In this document: in pieces, positions 1-8,892 of the stretch
Layout: each line of letters opens with the position of its first letter
How positions within the stretch are numbered: the first letter of the stretch is position 1
NCBI GenBank assembly: GCA_002211745.1
Contig: CP022114.1
Coordinates: 2,822,645 to 2,886,644, forward strand
Length of the DNA stretch: 64,000 nucleotides
Direction: 5' to 3'
Source of the DNA: Kluyvera genomosp. 3
Lineage (GTDB): Bacteria > Pseudomonadota > Gammaproteobacteria > Enterobacterales > Enterobacteriaceae
Notes under the pieces: generated by a model
What the model saw: only the letters and a program-made list of their open reading frames with translations
Database searches by the model: none
Told to the model about the DNA's origin: nothing
Program-made: the position numbers and the translations under genes

Positions 1-9
1 TTTCATCAT
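1..9 (-). other. Possible first codons of a gene leaving the left edge
   Basis: Read on the minus strand, the first nine bases give ATG ATG AAA. A purine-rich Shine-Dalgarno-like AGAGGAG lies about nine bases upstream (plus-strand positions 16-24). This looks like a translation start of a gene running off the window to the left, transcribed away from the adhesion island. Three codons cannot identify it. The 300 bases up to the first regulator hold no other convincing gene and probably contain promoters of both divergent genes. Confidence 0.3.
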
Positions 10-324
10 CACCGGTTTACTCCTCTTGTCCGCGGACGATTCATCGGGCTTCATCCAGCTAAGCCTCTCTCTTCGTCGTTCAGAAACAGGCCTCTGGATT
101 TGGGGTGAGAACAATCCTAGCCCCCCACCACAAAACCAGCAATTTGTATTGACAATTATCTGTTTTTCAATTTTTTATTCTCAAATACAAGAAAAATACA
201 AACCAATAAACCTAATAAGTTGTGAGATCGGCCTTGTATGACATAATGGATGAGACTTAAAGAGTGGAGATACCTACCCGTTTTATACCTGTCGGTATCT
301 TTCCCTTGTGATGCATGGAGAAGC

Positions 325-1134
325 ATGATGGTGTACCAGATTGGCTCAGTCGTTATGTATCGAACCGATGATGGTGCAATGTGGCTCATCAAGGATGAAT
401 CAACCCTCATCACGTTAACAGTGACGATGAACAGGTTGCTTTCGTACCTCCTTGCACGCCGAGGTCAGGTTATTTCTCGTGATGAAATACTGGAGAATGT
501 CTGGGACTCTTATGGCCTGCGTTCCTCAAACAACACCCTGAATAAATATGTTTCTGAGATAAGAAAGCAGTTCGTTGCTTTTGGTCTGGAAGATGAGTGC
601 ATCATCACCGTTCCAAGAATTGGATTCATGTTCAGCAGTGATATTGATGTGCAAAAAACGCAGGACCTTATTCCTGTCGCATCAGAAAGTCCCGTAACAC
701 CTGCTGATGTTGCAACTACAGCAATCGCGAACCATAAAAAAATCAATTACGTGTATTCTGCATTAGTCATTATATTATCTCTTGCGGTTGTGTTAACCAG
801 TACACTAATATATAAAAACACATCAACATCAGGCACCAGCAAAAATCACAGCGAGTTAAAAACATATTTTTTATTTGACTTCAAAGGTTGTTCCGTTTAT
901 ACCACTCAAAAAAACTCAGCCGCGCTAACTGAGCTTAAAAAAGAGGTATTCATAAAAAAAATTGAAAGGGAAAACATCTCATGCCTATCCGGGACAACAT
1001 TCTTATACCAGGCGTCAGAGTCCTATCTTTATGGTAAAACGGGCCGAATTTTCATTAATCGCTGTACGACAAATAATACTGGCTTTATTTCATGTTTGAA
1101 TTATTACTGGAGTGGTTATGAACAAGAAAAATAG
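325..1134 (+). CDS. MarT/CadC-like transmembrane winged-helix transcriptional regulator, copy 1
   Basis: About 269 residues. The first 90 or so form an OmpR/ToxR-type winged helix: the stretch RGQVISRDEILENVWD, then SSNNTLNKYVSEIRK and the wing IITVPRIGFMF. One transmembrane segment follows near residues 140-162 (YSALVIILSLAVVLTSTLI) and then a periplasmic domain of about 105 residues with several cysteines. This one-component layout is that of CadC, ToxR and Salmonella MarT, which sense outside the membrane and bind DNA inside. I chose ATG 325 because GGAG lies just upstream; the 25 codons before it lack regulator homology. The last 17 bases overlap the FidL-like gene, so the two are coupled. 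It is a paralogue of the regulator at 5886. Its target is probably the adhesin operon between them (inference from MarT-MisL in Salmonella). Confidence 0.8.
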   Translation: MMVYQIGSVVMYRTDDGAMWLIKDESTLITLTVTMNRLLSYLLARRGQVISRDEILENVWDSYGLRSSNNTLNKYVSEIRKQFVAFGLEDECIITVPRIGFMFSSDIDVQKTQDLIPVASESPVTPADVATTAIANHKKINYVYSALVIILSLAVVLTSTLIYKNTSTSGTSKNHSELKTYFLFDFKGCSVYTTQKNSAALTELKKEVFIKKIERENISCLSGTTFLYQASESYLYGKTGRIFINRCTTNNTGFISCLNYYWSGYEQEK

Positions 1135-1606
1135 TCCGGTAATGTATTTCACCATTTTCGTCGCTGCTGCGTCGTTGTTGTTTTCCGGATATTTACTGTT
1201 TGTGCGTCAGTCGAGCAATAGCATGAATATCTACTGCTCAACGATATTACAATTGGCACAAAAAGAACCTGACCTCTCTGCCACCCTTGATCTCACATTC
1301 CGACTGCAACGAAACCATACCGGCCAAGTGGCTCTTAGCGGGAACATTCAAAAGGACGGCAGCTCTCAAGTCATATCACGCAGCATGTTATTCGACTACG
1401 AAATTGAAAACCCGGATGAAGTCTCATTCAAAAACATGCGATATGCCAAAAACCTGAAAGATACGGCAAGTGATGAGGATTTTAAGATGAATTTCTTCTA
1501 TGTTCCTGAGGGGCAAAAAAGAACAATAAAAATACATGCCATTCAGAACGCGTATCTTATTGAAAATGTCCACTCCCCTGTTTTTCTATGCGTTAATAAA
1601 CGTTAA
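1118..1606 (+). CDS. FidL-like inner-membrane protein, copy 1
   Basis: About 162 residues: a short cytoplasmic start, one transmembrane anchor (YFTIFVAAASLLFSGYLLF, residues 10-28) and an extracytoplasmic domain ending in VFLCV. GGAG at 1109-1112 supports ATG 1118, inside the 3' end of the preceding regulator. It aligns by eye with the protein at 6607: both have an NIYCS/FTCSS cysteine after the anchor, a GNIQ/GEIH turn, an arginine then F/YDY, and a final single cysteine. Genes of this shape next to MarT-type regulators are annotated FidL-like; their biochemical role is unknown. By analogy with ToxS-type partners it may modulate the regulator in the periplasm (inference). Confidence 0.65.
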   Translation: MNKKNSPVMYFTIFVAAASLLFSGYLLFVRQSSNSMNIYCSTILQLAQKEPDLSATLDLTFRLQRNHTGQVALSGNIQKDGSSQVISRSMLFDYEIENPDEVSFKNMRYAKNLKDTASDEDFKMNFFYVPEGQKRTIKIHAIQNAYLIENVHSPVFLCVNKR

Positions 1607-1760
1607 TGCTTACTAAGGAGCGCGGGATTGACTTGTTTTTTATTACAACACGCTCTTCGAAAATGCCTTCAACAGTAGTGATTCATTGCAACAATACAGA
1701 ATTTAGGCTCATACGCTAAAGATGGCACAACTTGTGTCCATTACATTTGTACAATGTGAA

Positions 1761-1778
1761 AACCCACCGAAGTGGGTT
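1761..1778. terminator. Hairpin between convergent transcription units
   Basis: AACCCAC and GTGGGTT arms around a CGAA tetraloop. It lies between the end of the first FidL-like gene and the end of the LuxR-like gene, which run towards each other. It could terminate both, although a clear T-tract is missing. The rest of 1607-1798 holds nothing else recognisable. Confidence 0.6.
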
Positions 1779-1798
1779 TGTATCAATCTGATATTGCT

Positions 1799-2433
1799 TT
1801 ACCAGGTACTTAACTGCTTCCTTACGGACACCCTGACCTGATTGTTGATCTTCGCAAGCACAAAACTGGGATGATACTCGTACTTAAAAAACTGAAGTAC
1901 CTGAAGACGACTGCGCATATTTAGCATCTTAGCCAATCGATCGACTCGTTGATAAAACAACTTGGGCGTACACCAATTTCATTTGCTGCATCAATCATAG
2001 AGCCTTTAAGCAACAGTCCGTAAACCGTCGTTTTTTCTCGGTGTGAGAAATGCTCCATATTCCTATGCGCTAACAGAAGATCCATAACCGTTTTGTAGTC
2101 AACACCAGGACAGTGGCGAATTGCTTCGTAATATCTGGACAATGGCCATTTACTTTCTATTGTGATGAGAGGCAACAATGCCCGAGAATGCACGCCGGCA
2201 TCGCCAATAAACATAAATCGTGTGCTATAAACATTCCGCCTGACGCAGTGAATAATATCCTTTATAGAATAAAACGAAGTAACATCAATAATGCAGGTTC
2301 GATGAGAAAATCTGTTTTGCAGATACAAAGATTCCAGGGCGAACCGCATGTAGTTATTGCTGGTCTCAATGCTATAAGTCACTATCATGCCCCACTTAAA
2401 CAGGAAGATACGACCGCCTCTTCCTGTTTCCAT
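1799..2433 (-). CDS. LuxR-type (FixJ-like HTH) transcriptional regulator, one frameshift
   Basis: As read, the frame stops at 1921, inside the DNA-binding domain. Adding one C to the CCC run at about 1963 restores the helix and extends the protein to TAA at 1799, giving about 211 residues. The restored C-terminal part reads FSHREKTTVYGLLLKG, then ANEIGVRPKLFYQRVDRLAK, a LuxR-type helix-turn-helix like those of BglJ, YjjQ or EcpR. The N-terminal 130 residues are not a typical receiver: no phosphoacceptor aspartate pattern is obvious. The gene begins six bases after the autotransporter stop, so it is the last gene of the EAL-autotransporter-LuxR operon and may feed back on it. ATG 2433 is weakly supported; ATG 2388 is an alternative. 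Confidence 0.65.
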
Positions 2434-2439
2434 TCCTGA

Positions 2440-4910
2440 TTAGAAGCTAACGCGAATACCCGCCACGCCCTGCACCGGCTCTTCCACATAGCTACCCTGC
2501 CGATAGTTCAGTTCACCATACAAAGTCACATCTTTAGCCGGGCTTACAGTAATACCCGCGCCGTATTTACCTGAAGTGCCATTCTGGTGATTCTTAAAGC
2601 GGTTCACGTCGTTGATTATGGTTTCATTGGCGTGAGCCAGTTCCTGTTCGACGCTGATACTCAGGTACGGGCGGAACGCTGTATTACCCAGCGAGAAATT
2701 AGTTGCCGCACGGCTACCGGCTTCCGTAGTCAGCGAGCGGGCTTTGCCGGTTTTGGCAGTCATGCCGTTATTCAGCGTCACATTCGTGTCATTAATGGCG
2801 GTCCCGTTACGCGCGCAAACGGCTCCAGGGTCAGTTTGTCCATCGGGGTATAGGTATAGCCGGCTTCCAGTGCTGCGCTCAGGCCGTACTGATGCCATTT
2901 ACCGCTGGTCATATCACCGTTGGTCATGCGAGCACTGAGCTGACTTTCCAGACGGTTAGCTTTCAGTGTGCTATCAAGGTAGAAGCCACTATTGTCATAC
3001 CAGGTGGCATACACACCGAGCCATAGCTGTCTACTGAGCTGGTGCCACCGCGGGCATGCTTCACGTTGTTATTGGTTAGAGAGACAAAGCCGCCAGCGAT
3101 CAGTTGGCTGTTTTCGAGCAAGGTGACCACGTCACCGCCAAGCTCCATGCCGTTCTGATACAATTTGTAGGCTGCGCCATTGCTGGTTTCTGCCGCGCTT
3201 TTCTTACCAAGGTACTGGCCCAGACGCTGCCCTCCCATGCTGACGATCGCTACTCTGGTTTTGGCGTGCCGTACGCAGGCCATCCATTTCACCACGCATA
3301 ATGTTCAGACCGGCATTAGCCAGGCTCAGGACCGCATCGGTGGACGGGGTAGTGACCAGACCACCGCCGCTGTTACCATTGTCGCCACCGCCATTGTCAC
3401 CACCGCCATTTTCATCCCCGGTCATGGCGCCCAGGTGCCAGACGTTACCGTCGAGGCCATCCTTGCCGGTTTCCTGTTTGAGTACGTACATATATGCACC
3501 GCCATCGACGGCACGGATGCTGCTCCCACGAGTGGACATCAGGGTAAAGTCAATATCACCACTCTGGTCATTAATGAGGTTAACGGTCAGGTCGGTATGG
3601 TCGGAAATCTCTTTACCTGAATCATTCACCGTAACACCAAAGTGACCACTACCATGGTTGATAGTGACAAAATTACCCACGCCATCGGCAAGCGATGTAT
3701 TAAATACAAAGTTACCACTGCCAGTAAGTTCACCGATGTTCAGTTGTGAGTATGAAGAGCTATCCCTTCTCTTGCACCAGCGTTCATGCCAGCTTGAAAT
3801 AAGACACTCCCCCATTCATAGTAAGGGAGTCAACCTGCGCGGCGGGAATACCCGTAATTCCATAATATGGTGCACTTACAATCAGGGTTCCACCATTGGT
3901 CTCTACATCAGTAGCATGGGACCGGCGATCATCATCATTTTCCCATCAGCATTGATTTTCGTATGACCATCCGCTAACCCACCATTATATATCGTCGACA
4001 TACCGCCATTAATAGTGGTATTAGTTGTTGTACCGTATACCAACTGGCTCCCACCATGAATCGCCGTATCCCGACTACAGTATTAACATGAACAATCTGT
4101 GTACCGTCATTAATGATCGTATCAGTAACCGTTGGCATTGAATCAGAACTAAATATTTCTTGTTTACCACCGTTTATGGTAGTTCCACTGACAGTAGCAT
4201 TGTCGTATATGTACATCACTGCGGAATTATTTATCACGGTATCCAAAGCAGTACCATTATCTCTCACTGAAAGAGTACTATTTCCATTTAGAATGGTATG
4301 ATCGCTCGTGCCTGAGACCGAGATTATCCCTGTTCCGTTAACAGTGGTGTTACTTGCCATTCCTTCATGAACATATAGAGCACCAGCATTCACTGTCGTA
4401 TAATTAGCACTTCCTCCATAAACCCCTACCCCTCCGCCTTCAACCATAGTATTCTCAGCGATTCCGCCTTCAAAAATATATTGATCACCCCCGCATAAAT
4501 AATCGAACCATCAGCATGGCCACCCGCATCAATATCTTGCATTGAATTATTCTGCAAAACAGTTCCTGATGTTTTACCGCCATCTTTTACAATTTGTCTA
4601 CCTCCATCACCAACATTAGCATTATCCGCTATTCCAGATACATTCTGAATACCACCTGACTGAATATCAGCAGAATAAGAAGCCCTCCGTTTTTTATATT
4701 TTCCGTGCCTTTAATTTGCGTTCCTTCAGTTGAAGCTCCAGCATTCACGTTTAGTGTACCACCGCTATGAATGATAATTTCACCAGTTAAGTCGCCAGAA
4801 TTTATATCAACAGTATTCCCACTATCAACTTCTATAGCGTAGGCCATTGATGAAAATGCAAGTGACGATGCAATAAAGATATAAATAGGATTTAATTTAA
4901 AACAATGCAT
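2440..4910 (-). CDS. AIDA/MisL-type autotransporter adhesin, several frameshifts
   Basis: About 825 residues once breaks near 4665, 4085, 3820, 3250, 3030 and 2830 are bridged. ATG 4910 has AAGGTG six bases upstream and opens a signal peptide ending SSMAYA. The passenger (about residues 30-480) is a beta-helix-like series of imperfect 18-20 residue repeats rich in N, T, G and V, such as TTVNGTGIISVSGTSDHTIL and DTVINNSAVMYIYDNATV. A Gly-Asn-Asp linker follows, then a translocator of roughly 270 residues (QRLGQYLGKKS, ELTLEP-like and EAGYTYTPMDKLTLEPFARV stretches) ending GVAGIRVSF, with the C-terminal phenylalanine expected for BAM insertion. It is a type Va secreted surface protein, probably an adhesin. 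It lies 53 bases after the EAL gene. MisL of Salmonella is the closest analogy by context; the ligand is unknown. Confidence 0.8.
3361..3420 (-). repeat. Low-complexity Gly/Asn/Asp linker repeat in the autotransporter
   Basis: The coding strand repeats a 15-base unit encoding GGGDN (protein ENGGGDNGGGDNGNSGGG). It sits between the passenger repeats and the translocator domain. Such tracts can vary in copy number by slippage and act as a flexible hinge. Confidence 0.75.
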
Positions 4911-4963
4911 AACAAACACCTTATATATTATTGAGGATATTAAAACTCTACTTAACAGAGAGA

Positions 4964-5640
4964 TTAAACAGTGATAATATTTTGATTCTTCCAGTAATAG
5001 CCTTGAGCGATATCGGCCCAGATATAATACTTGTATTTAGGTCACGTTCAGATTCGACACCTTCAATCAAAACTGGAACATTTCTTAGAATTTTTCTAAC
5101 CAAATTAACAATACCAACAAGATGTCGGGAATGAATTTCATTTTTGTCAATTTTAATGCCATCCACATTCCCCTGATACGACGGCAGAGTTATCAAATCA
5201 TTAACTGAAAAATCATCAATCCATATCTTTACACCTAAAAAACGCAGGCGACTGATATTTTTGAAAAAAACATACAGTTCTTTCTCGTTCAAGTATTTCA
5301 GTACTGTGGCGTCGGAAACCTCCAGACATACACGAGGGAACATGGCAATCTCTGCAATATCGCGATGGTTCAAAGTGAGAAAACCTTCCACCGATAAATT
5401 ATAAAAACAGGTCTCTTTCACTTTGATGCTGACGCAACGAAGTTGCTGGCACAATATAGTTATCTGCTCACGACCGGACAGTTGTGAAAACCAGTTTTCA
5501 GGATTCAGATTACCTTGTAGCTCGCTTAAGACTTCATAAGCGATGATACGACTTGCATTTAAATCAACTAGCGGCTCCAGGCGAAAGTGCACAATATCTG
5601 GATGTCGCATCACGCCCAGGTCGGCAACAATATGTTTCAT
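4964..5640 (-). CDS. Stand-alone EAL-domain protein (c-di-GMP phosphodiesterase type), one frameshift
   Basis: As read it ends at 4948 in a wrong frame. Adding one G to the GGG run at about 5014 restores the closing motif AQGYYW and a stop at 4964, giving about 226 residues. There is no GGDEF, PAS or membrane segment. EAL landmarks in order: YEVLSEL near 36, NLSVEG near 82, LEVSD near 105, WIDDFSVND near 140, GIKIDK near 160, LIEGVE near 192 and QGY near 212. Metal and catalytic positions E, N, E, DD, K, E and Q appear present, but loop 6 is DDFSVND rather than DDFGTG, so it could be a weak enzyme or a c-di-GMP receptor. Its ATG follows AGAGAGGACAAGC. It heads the operon with the autotransporter, linking adhesin expression to c-di-GMP. 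Confidence 0.82.
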
Positions 5641-5885
5641 GCTTGTCCTCTCTCCTACAGAATCCAGGGCAACAAGGTGCCGCCCGTTTGATGGACTCAG
5701 TATTCAGAGTATTCTTCAGCCAAACAACATTATAATCCTATGTCATGCGTATTTATTGAAAAACATATCGCAAAACACATGAAATATAGATTTATATTCC
5801 GTATAATTGAATTGGTATGACATACCTGAACAGGAAGAAAAGAAAGGTCTATCATGTAAAGATGCTCAACTTAAGGAGACGAGCG

Positions 5886-6607
5886 ATGTTGTATACCTTT
5901 GATGAAAGGGTGATCTACGATTCCGTGAACGGCACATTGCGCCATATCAATAGAAAAGCGGACGAGACGACACAACTGACGATTATCGCCAGTAAAATTC
6001 TGCACCACCTGGTGCTACACCACGGCGAATTGGTAACCCGAGATACGTTGTTTACGGAAGTGTGGGAAAAAGCAGGGATCGTATCCTCTTCCAATACTCT
6101 AAATCAGTACATCAGCCTGCTGCGAAAAACCTTAGCCGGGTATCTCGGTGAAGGGACATTATTATCACTGTGCCACGGGCCGGATATTATCTGAGCAAAG
6201 ACATCAATGTGTCGACGCAGATTCGCCCTCAGCGAAACTTCCTGCCTCATATGTTAAAATACGTTATGGCCGTGATGGCTCTGGTTGTTATTTTCTCAGG
6301 TTCTTTTCTATATACATCTAAACCAGAACAAATCACTCCTCGAAAAATTGGCGAACTGAAGGGATGCCCTGTTTATGATATTTCCGGGGTAAAAAGTGAT
6401 GTTGCAGATGCTTCCAGTTTTGCGGTTGCGAAAGAAGCGTTAGAAAAGAACAATCAAATTTGCACTGCAACAACTGCTTTCTATATTTACGCCCAGGAAA
6501 CGCTACACTTACATAAACCAGCAAAGATATTATTCAGTCGGTGTATTGAATGGAGCGACAGCCGAGACACTTGTCAAAACATTTACTATTATTCCTGGAC
6601 TCGTTGA
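5886..6607 (+). CDS. MarT/CadC-like transmembrane winged-helix regulator, copy 2, one frameshift
   Basis: About 240 residues after adding one G to the GGG at about 6158, which restores GDIIITVPRAGYYLSKDINV in line with the wing of copy 1. The winged helix spans about residues 1-100 (GELVTRDTLFTEVWE, SSSNTLNQYISLLRK). A transmembrane segment lies near 127-146 (VMAVMALVVIFSGSFLY), followed by a periplasmic domain of about 95 residues with the pattern LKGCPVYD...NNQICTATTAFYIYAQE...LFSRCI, matching copy 1 (FKGCSVYT...NISCLSGTTFLYQASE...FINRC). ATG 5886 has AAGGAG seven bases upstream. Its TGA overlaps the next ATG by one base. It is divergent from the EAL-autotransporter operon, an ideal place for control of that promoter. 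Confidence 0.8.
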
Positions 6608-7083
6608 TGAAAAAAATCACTATTTTGTTTATTTTCGTGGGCGCATTACTGGCAATATTTTTAGTCCTCGGATATTGGCATTTTCAGCATAACCTCAGTT
6701 TTACTTGTTCGTCTTCAACTGCGTCTTTTTCAACGCACGAAGGAAACAGCCCTTTTTTAAATTTCACTCAAAATGTAACGTTCTCCCTGAAGGGAGAGGC
6801 ATTAGTCAATATATCGGGTGAAATCCATAATGAAGATAATATATATACGATCAACCGAACCATCATTTATGACTATGTACGCATTGGCAGTGCTGACTAT
6901 AAGTTACATGCTATAAGTGTTACCCCAACCGGTACCGATGATGTTCCTGCCGAACTCACCCAGAAATATCTGGGTCAAATACAGCCTGGTTCATATCGAG
7001 TTGTAAACATTCGGCAGCTACCCTCAGGGGATATGGTCATTTCCAATACCTCAGGGCCTTACATTGTCTGTGCTGTGCATTAG
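6607..7083 (+). CDS. FidL-like inner-membrane protein, copy 2
   Basis: 158 residues, starting in a TGATG overlap with the regulator stop, so translation is coupled. An N-terminal transmembrane anchor (ILFIFVGALLAIFLVLGYW) precedes an extracytoplasmic domain with FTCSS, VNISGEIH, NRTIIYDYVR and a terminal PYIVCAV. Each block has a counterpart in the protein at 1118. No enzymatic motif is visible. Its constant pairing with the membrane regulator suggests a sensory partner; this is inference. The frame is intact. Confidence 0.65.
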   Translation: MKKITILFIFVGALLAIFLVLGYWHFQHNLSFTCSSSTASFSTHEGNSPFLNFTQNVTFSLKGEALVNISGEIHNEDNIYTINRTIIYDYVRIGSADYKLHAISVTPTGTDDVPAELTQKYLGQIQPGSYRVVNIRQLPSGDMVISNTSGPYIVCAVH

Positions 7084-7245
7084 CACCTTTGGGCTATGCA
7101 GGCAGCGGTGGCCTTTGCCAGCGCTTCTGGTTTTCTGGTGCAGAACACGGCGACTATCAGGCAATTCAACTTCGGGATCTCAGCGCCTGCACGAACCCGG
7201 TTTTCGAGCATAGCTCACCACAATTCACGCAGGAAAGGATGGAAA
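7084..7245. other. Unassigned stretch between the adhesion island and IS200
   Basis: No recognised gene. A minus-strand frame of 43 codons (7080-7211) starts at an ATG and encodes NCLIVAVFCTRKPEALAKAT among other residues; its base composition differs from the AT-rich FidL gene beside it. It may be the remnant of a gene interrupted when the island or the IS arrived. There is no ribosome-binding site strong enough to claim it as a gene. Confidence 0.3.
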
Positions 7246-7252
7246 TAAATAT

Positions 7253-7271
7253 CCTCCGGCATAGCCGGAGG
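7253..7271. repeat. IS200 right-end hairpin
   Basis: CCTCCGGC-ATA-GCCGGAGG followed by TTTTTC: an RE-type stem that also resembles an intrinsic terminator for transcription leaving the adhesion island. Confidence 0.75.
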
Positions 7272-7352
7272 TTTTTCTTATGCGCCTATAAGGCTCTCTT
7301 ACCAGCCGCGCCCTAACAGGCGCATACGATCTGACATTTGCATCAGACTTCG

Positions 7353-7809
7353 TTACTTACCGCCCGTAAACGGGCTGCCCGCATAGGGAATCGATAACTG
7401 CTCCCCATTTTATCCTCTTCAAGCTGGTGCTTTATGTAGTCCTGTATCTTCGCCGTGTTCTTACCCACCGTATCGACGTAGTACCCTCTGCACCAAAACT
7501 CCCTGTTCCTGTATTTGAATTTCAAATCCCCAAACTGCTCGTAAAGCATCAGACTGCTTTTCCCTTTCAGATATCCCATAAAACCGGACACGCTCATTTT
7601 GGGCGGGATTTCCACAAGCATATGGATATGATCTATGCAGCATTCAGCTTCCACAATCCGTACGTTTTTCCACTCACATAGCTTTCTCAAAATACTGCCT
7701 ATTGCTCTACGTTTCTCTCCGTAGAACGCCTGTCTTCGGTATTTCGGCGCAAAAACTATGTGATATTTACAGTTCCATCGGGTGTGCGCTAAGCTCTTTT
7801 CGTCCCCAT
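7353..7809 (-). CDS. tnpA: IS200 transposase TnpA (Y1 HUH type), two frameshifts
   Basis: 152 residues when corrected. As read, the start frame closes after six codons because ATGGGG lacks one G, and the C-terminus diverges after EEDKMG for the same reason. Restored, it begins MGDEKSLAHTRWNCKYHIVF and ends EQLSIPYAGSPFTGGK. The HUH pair is in CIDHIHMLVEIPP, and the nucleophilic tyrosine is in the CRGYYVDTVGKNTAKI region (Y of the YIKHQ or YYVD helix). It nicks and joins single-stranded DNA at the subterminal hairpins. The gene is probably functional if the two breaks are sequencing errors. Confidence 0.88.
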
Positions 7810-7918
7810 TGGGACCCCTTTTGATTTCTTGTTGGACACTTGCAGTTGCCAGACCGCAAGGTGTTTTAACAAATCAAAAGGGGTTTTAATAACTGGCTCA
7901 AAGCTGAAAGCTTTCCGG

Positions 7919-7941
7919 AACCCCCAGCCTAGCTGGGGGTT
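7919..7941. repeat. IS200 left-end palindrome
   Basis: AACCCCCAGC/CTAGCTGGGGGTT hairpin followed by TTTC. In IS200 this structure is recognised by the transposase and also acts as a bidirectional transcription block. Confidence 0.85.
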
Positions 7942-7956
7942 TTCTGTGCACAAAAA

Positions 7957-7979
7957 AACTGGCCATATAATGGCCAGTT
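7957..7979. terminator. Terminator of ompW
   Basis: AACTGGCCAT-ATA-ATGGCCAGTT with T-runs on both strands, 13 bases past the ompW stop. It can also stop transcription coming from the IS200 side. Confidence 0.85.
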
Positions 7980-7991
7980 TTGCAGAAGAAA

Positions 7992-8625
7992 TCAGAAGCG
8001 ATAACCAGCCGAGAACATAAACACCCACGGATCCAGTCTGGTACTGACGCTCTGGTTCACGCCGTTAGCTTTAAACTTCACGTTGGTGTCGATATCCATG
8101 TACCAGACCGACATGTTAATCAGCCAATCACGGTTAATCAGATAATCCAGCCCCACCTGCCGGCTGCGCCCCAGGAGTCGTCCAGGCTCAGATCGGAAAG
8201 TCCAGCCTCTTTGCCGGTTTTGTTGAAATCATTATCAAAGAAGGTGGTGTAGTTGATGCCCGCGCCAACGTACGGGCGAAACTTACTCTGCGCATCACCG
8301 AAATACCACTGGGCCATCAGCGTAGGGGTAACTGGTGAACGGTCGCGATATTACCGGTTGGGCCGGTGCCGACTTTGTGGCGGAACGGCGTGGCGGCCAG
8401 CAGTTCAATACCGATGTTATCCGTCGCCATATAGGTAAAGGTTAAGCCAAGCTGCGTATTGTTGCTGACGTTAAAGCTCCCCAGACTGCCGAGAACATTA
8501 TCGGAACCCTCGGTAGGCCTCACCGTTGCAGAACCGGCACGAATGAAAAACTCCCCTGCCTCATGCGCCCAGGCGCCGCCGGAAACGGTACTCAACATCA
8601 ATGCAACCACTGCTAACTTTTTCAT
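7992..8625 (-). CDS. ompW: Outer-membrane protein W, two frameshifts
   Basis: 211 residues when corrected, the usual OmpW length. The signal peptide is MKKLAVVALMLSTVSGGAWA. The mature part begins HEAGEFFIRAGSATVRP and ends WVFMFSAGYRF with a C-terminal phenylalanine, typical of eight-stranded barrels. Frames break near 8335 (after TGNIATVHQLPP) and near 8170 (within WGAAGQVGL), both at G/C runs. OmpW forms a narrow hydrophobic channel and is a colicin S4 receptor in E. coli. It is transcribed away from the yciCBA operon as in K-12, but here a YkgJ-like gene lies between them. The upstream 260 bases are AT-rich and hold the promoter. Confidence 0.93.
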
Positions 8626-8892
8626 ATCCACTTCCTTATTATGGTTTTTCAAGCGCGGCAAATATACCCACAATGAGTTACTTTTGAACCATCACAGATC
8701 ACACAAAGTCATTAGATTTAACATTTATTAATCCAGATCAATTTTCACAACCTATGTCTGACAGGAAATTATCACCCACATCAATTTCATTGATTTTGTC
8801 GGAAAAATTTTTTGCCCCTCTTGTCGGCATCAAAGCGGCTGGATAATTTAGAGCGTGACAATTTTGTTGATGCGTTTTTATCAGGTGTAATC

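Larger units (their letters stand above)
7246..7944 (-). mobile_element. IS200-type insertion sequence (IS200/IS605 family)
   Basis: About 700 bp, holding one Y1 transposase gene. The left end has the 23-base palindrome at 7919-7941 (AACCCCCAGCC...GGGGGTT), known in IS200 to shield the transposase from outside transcription. The right end has the hairpin at 7253-7271. Terminal inverted repeats are absent, as expected for this single-strand transposing family. The 110-base leader before tnpA contains complementary arms that in IS200 sequester the ribosome-binding site. Exact ends are uncertain by a few bases. The element lies between the adhesion island and the ompW terminator. Confidence 0.88.

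Noticed and set aside
26-241. Open frame of 71 codons at the left edge
   Set aside because: No Shine-Dalgarno sequence, no family resemblance, and it overlaps the likely promoter region of a divergent gene.
3361-3420. CRISPR-like repeat
   Set aside because: The short repeated unit is coding (GGGDN linker) with no spacers; no CRISPR array is visible anywhere in the window.
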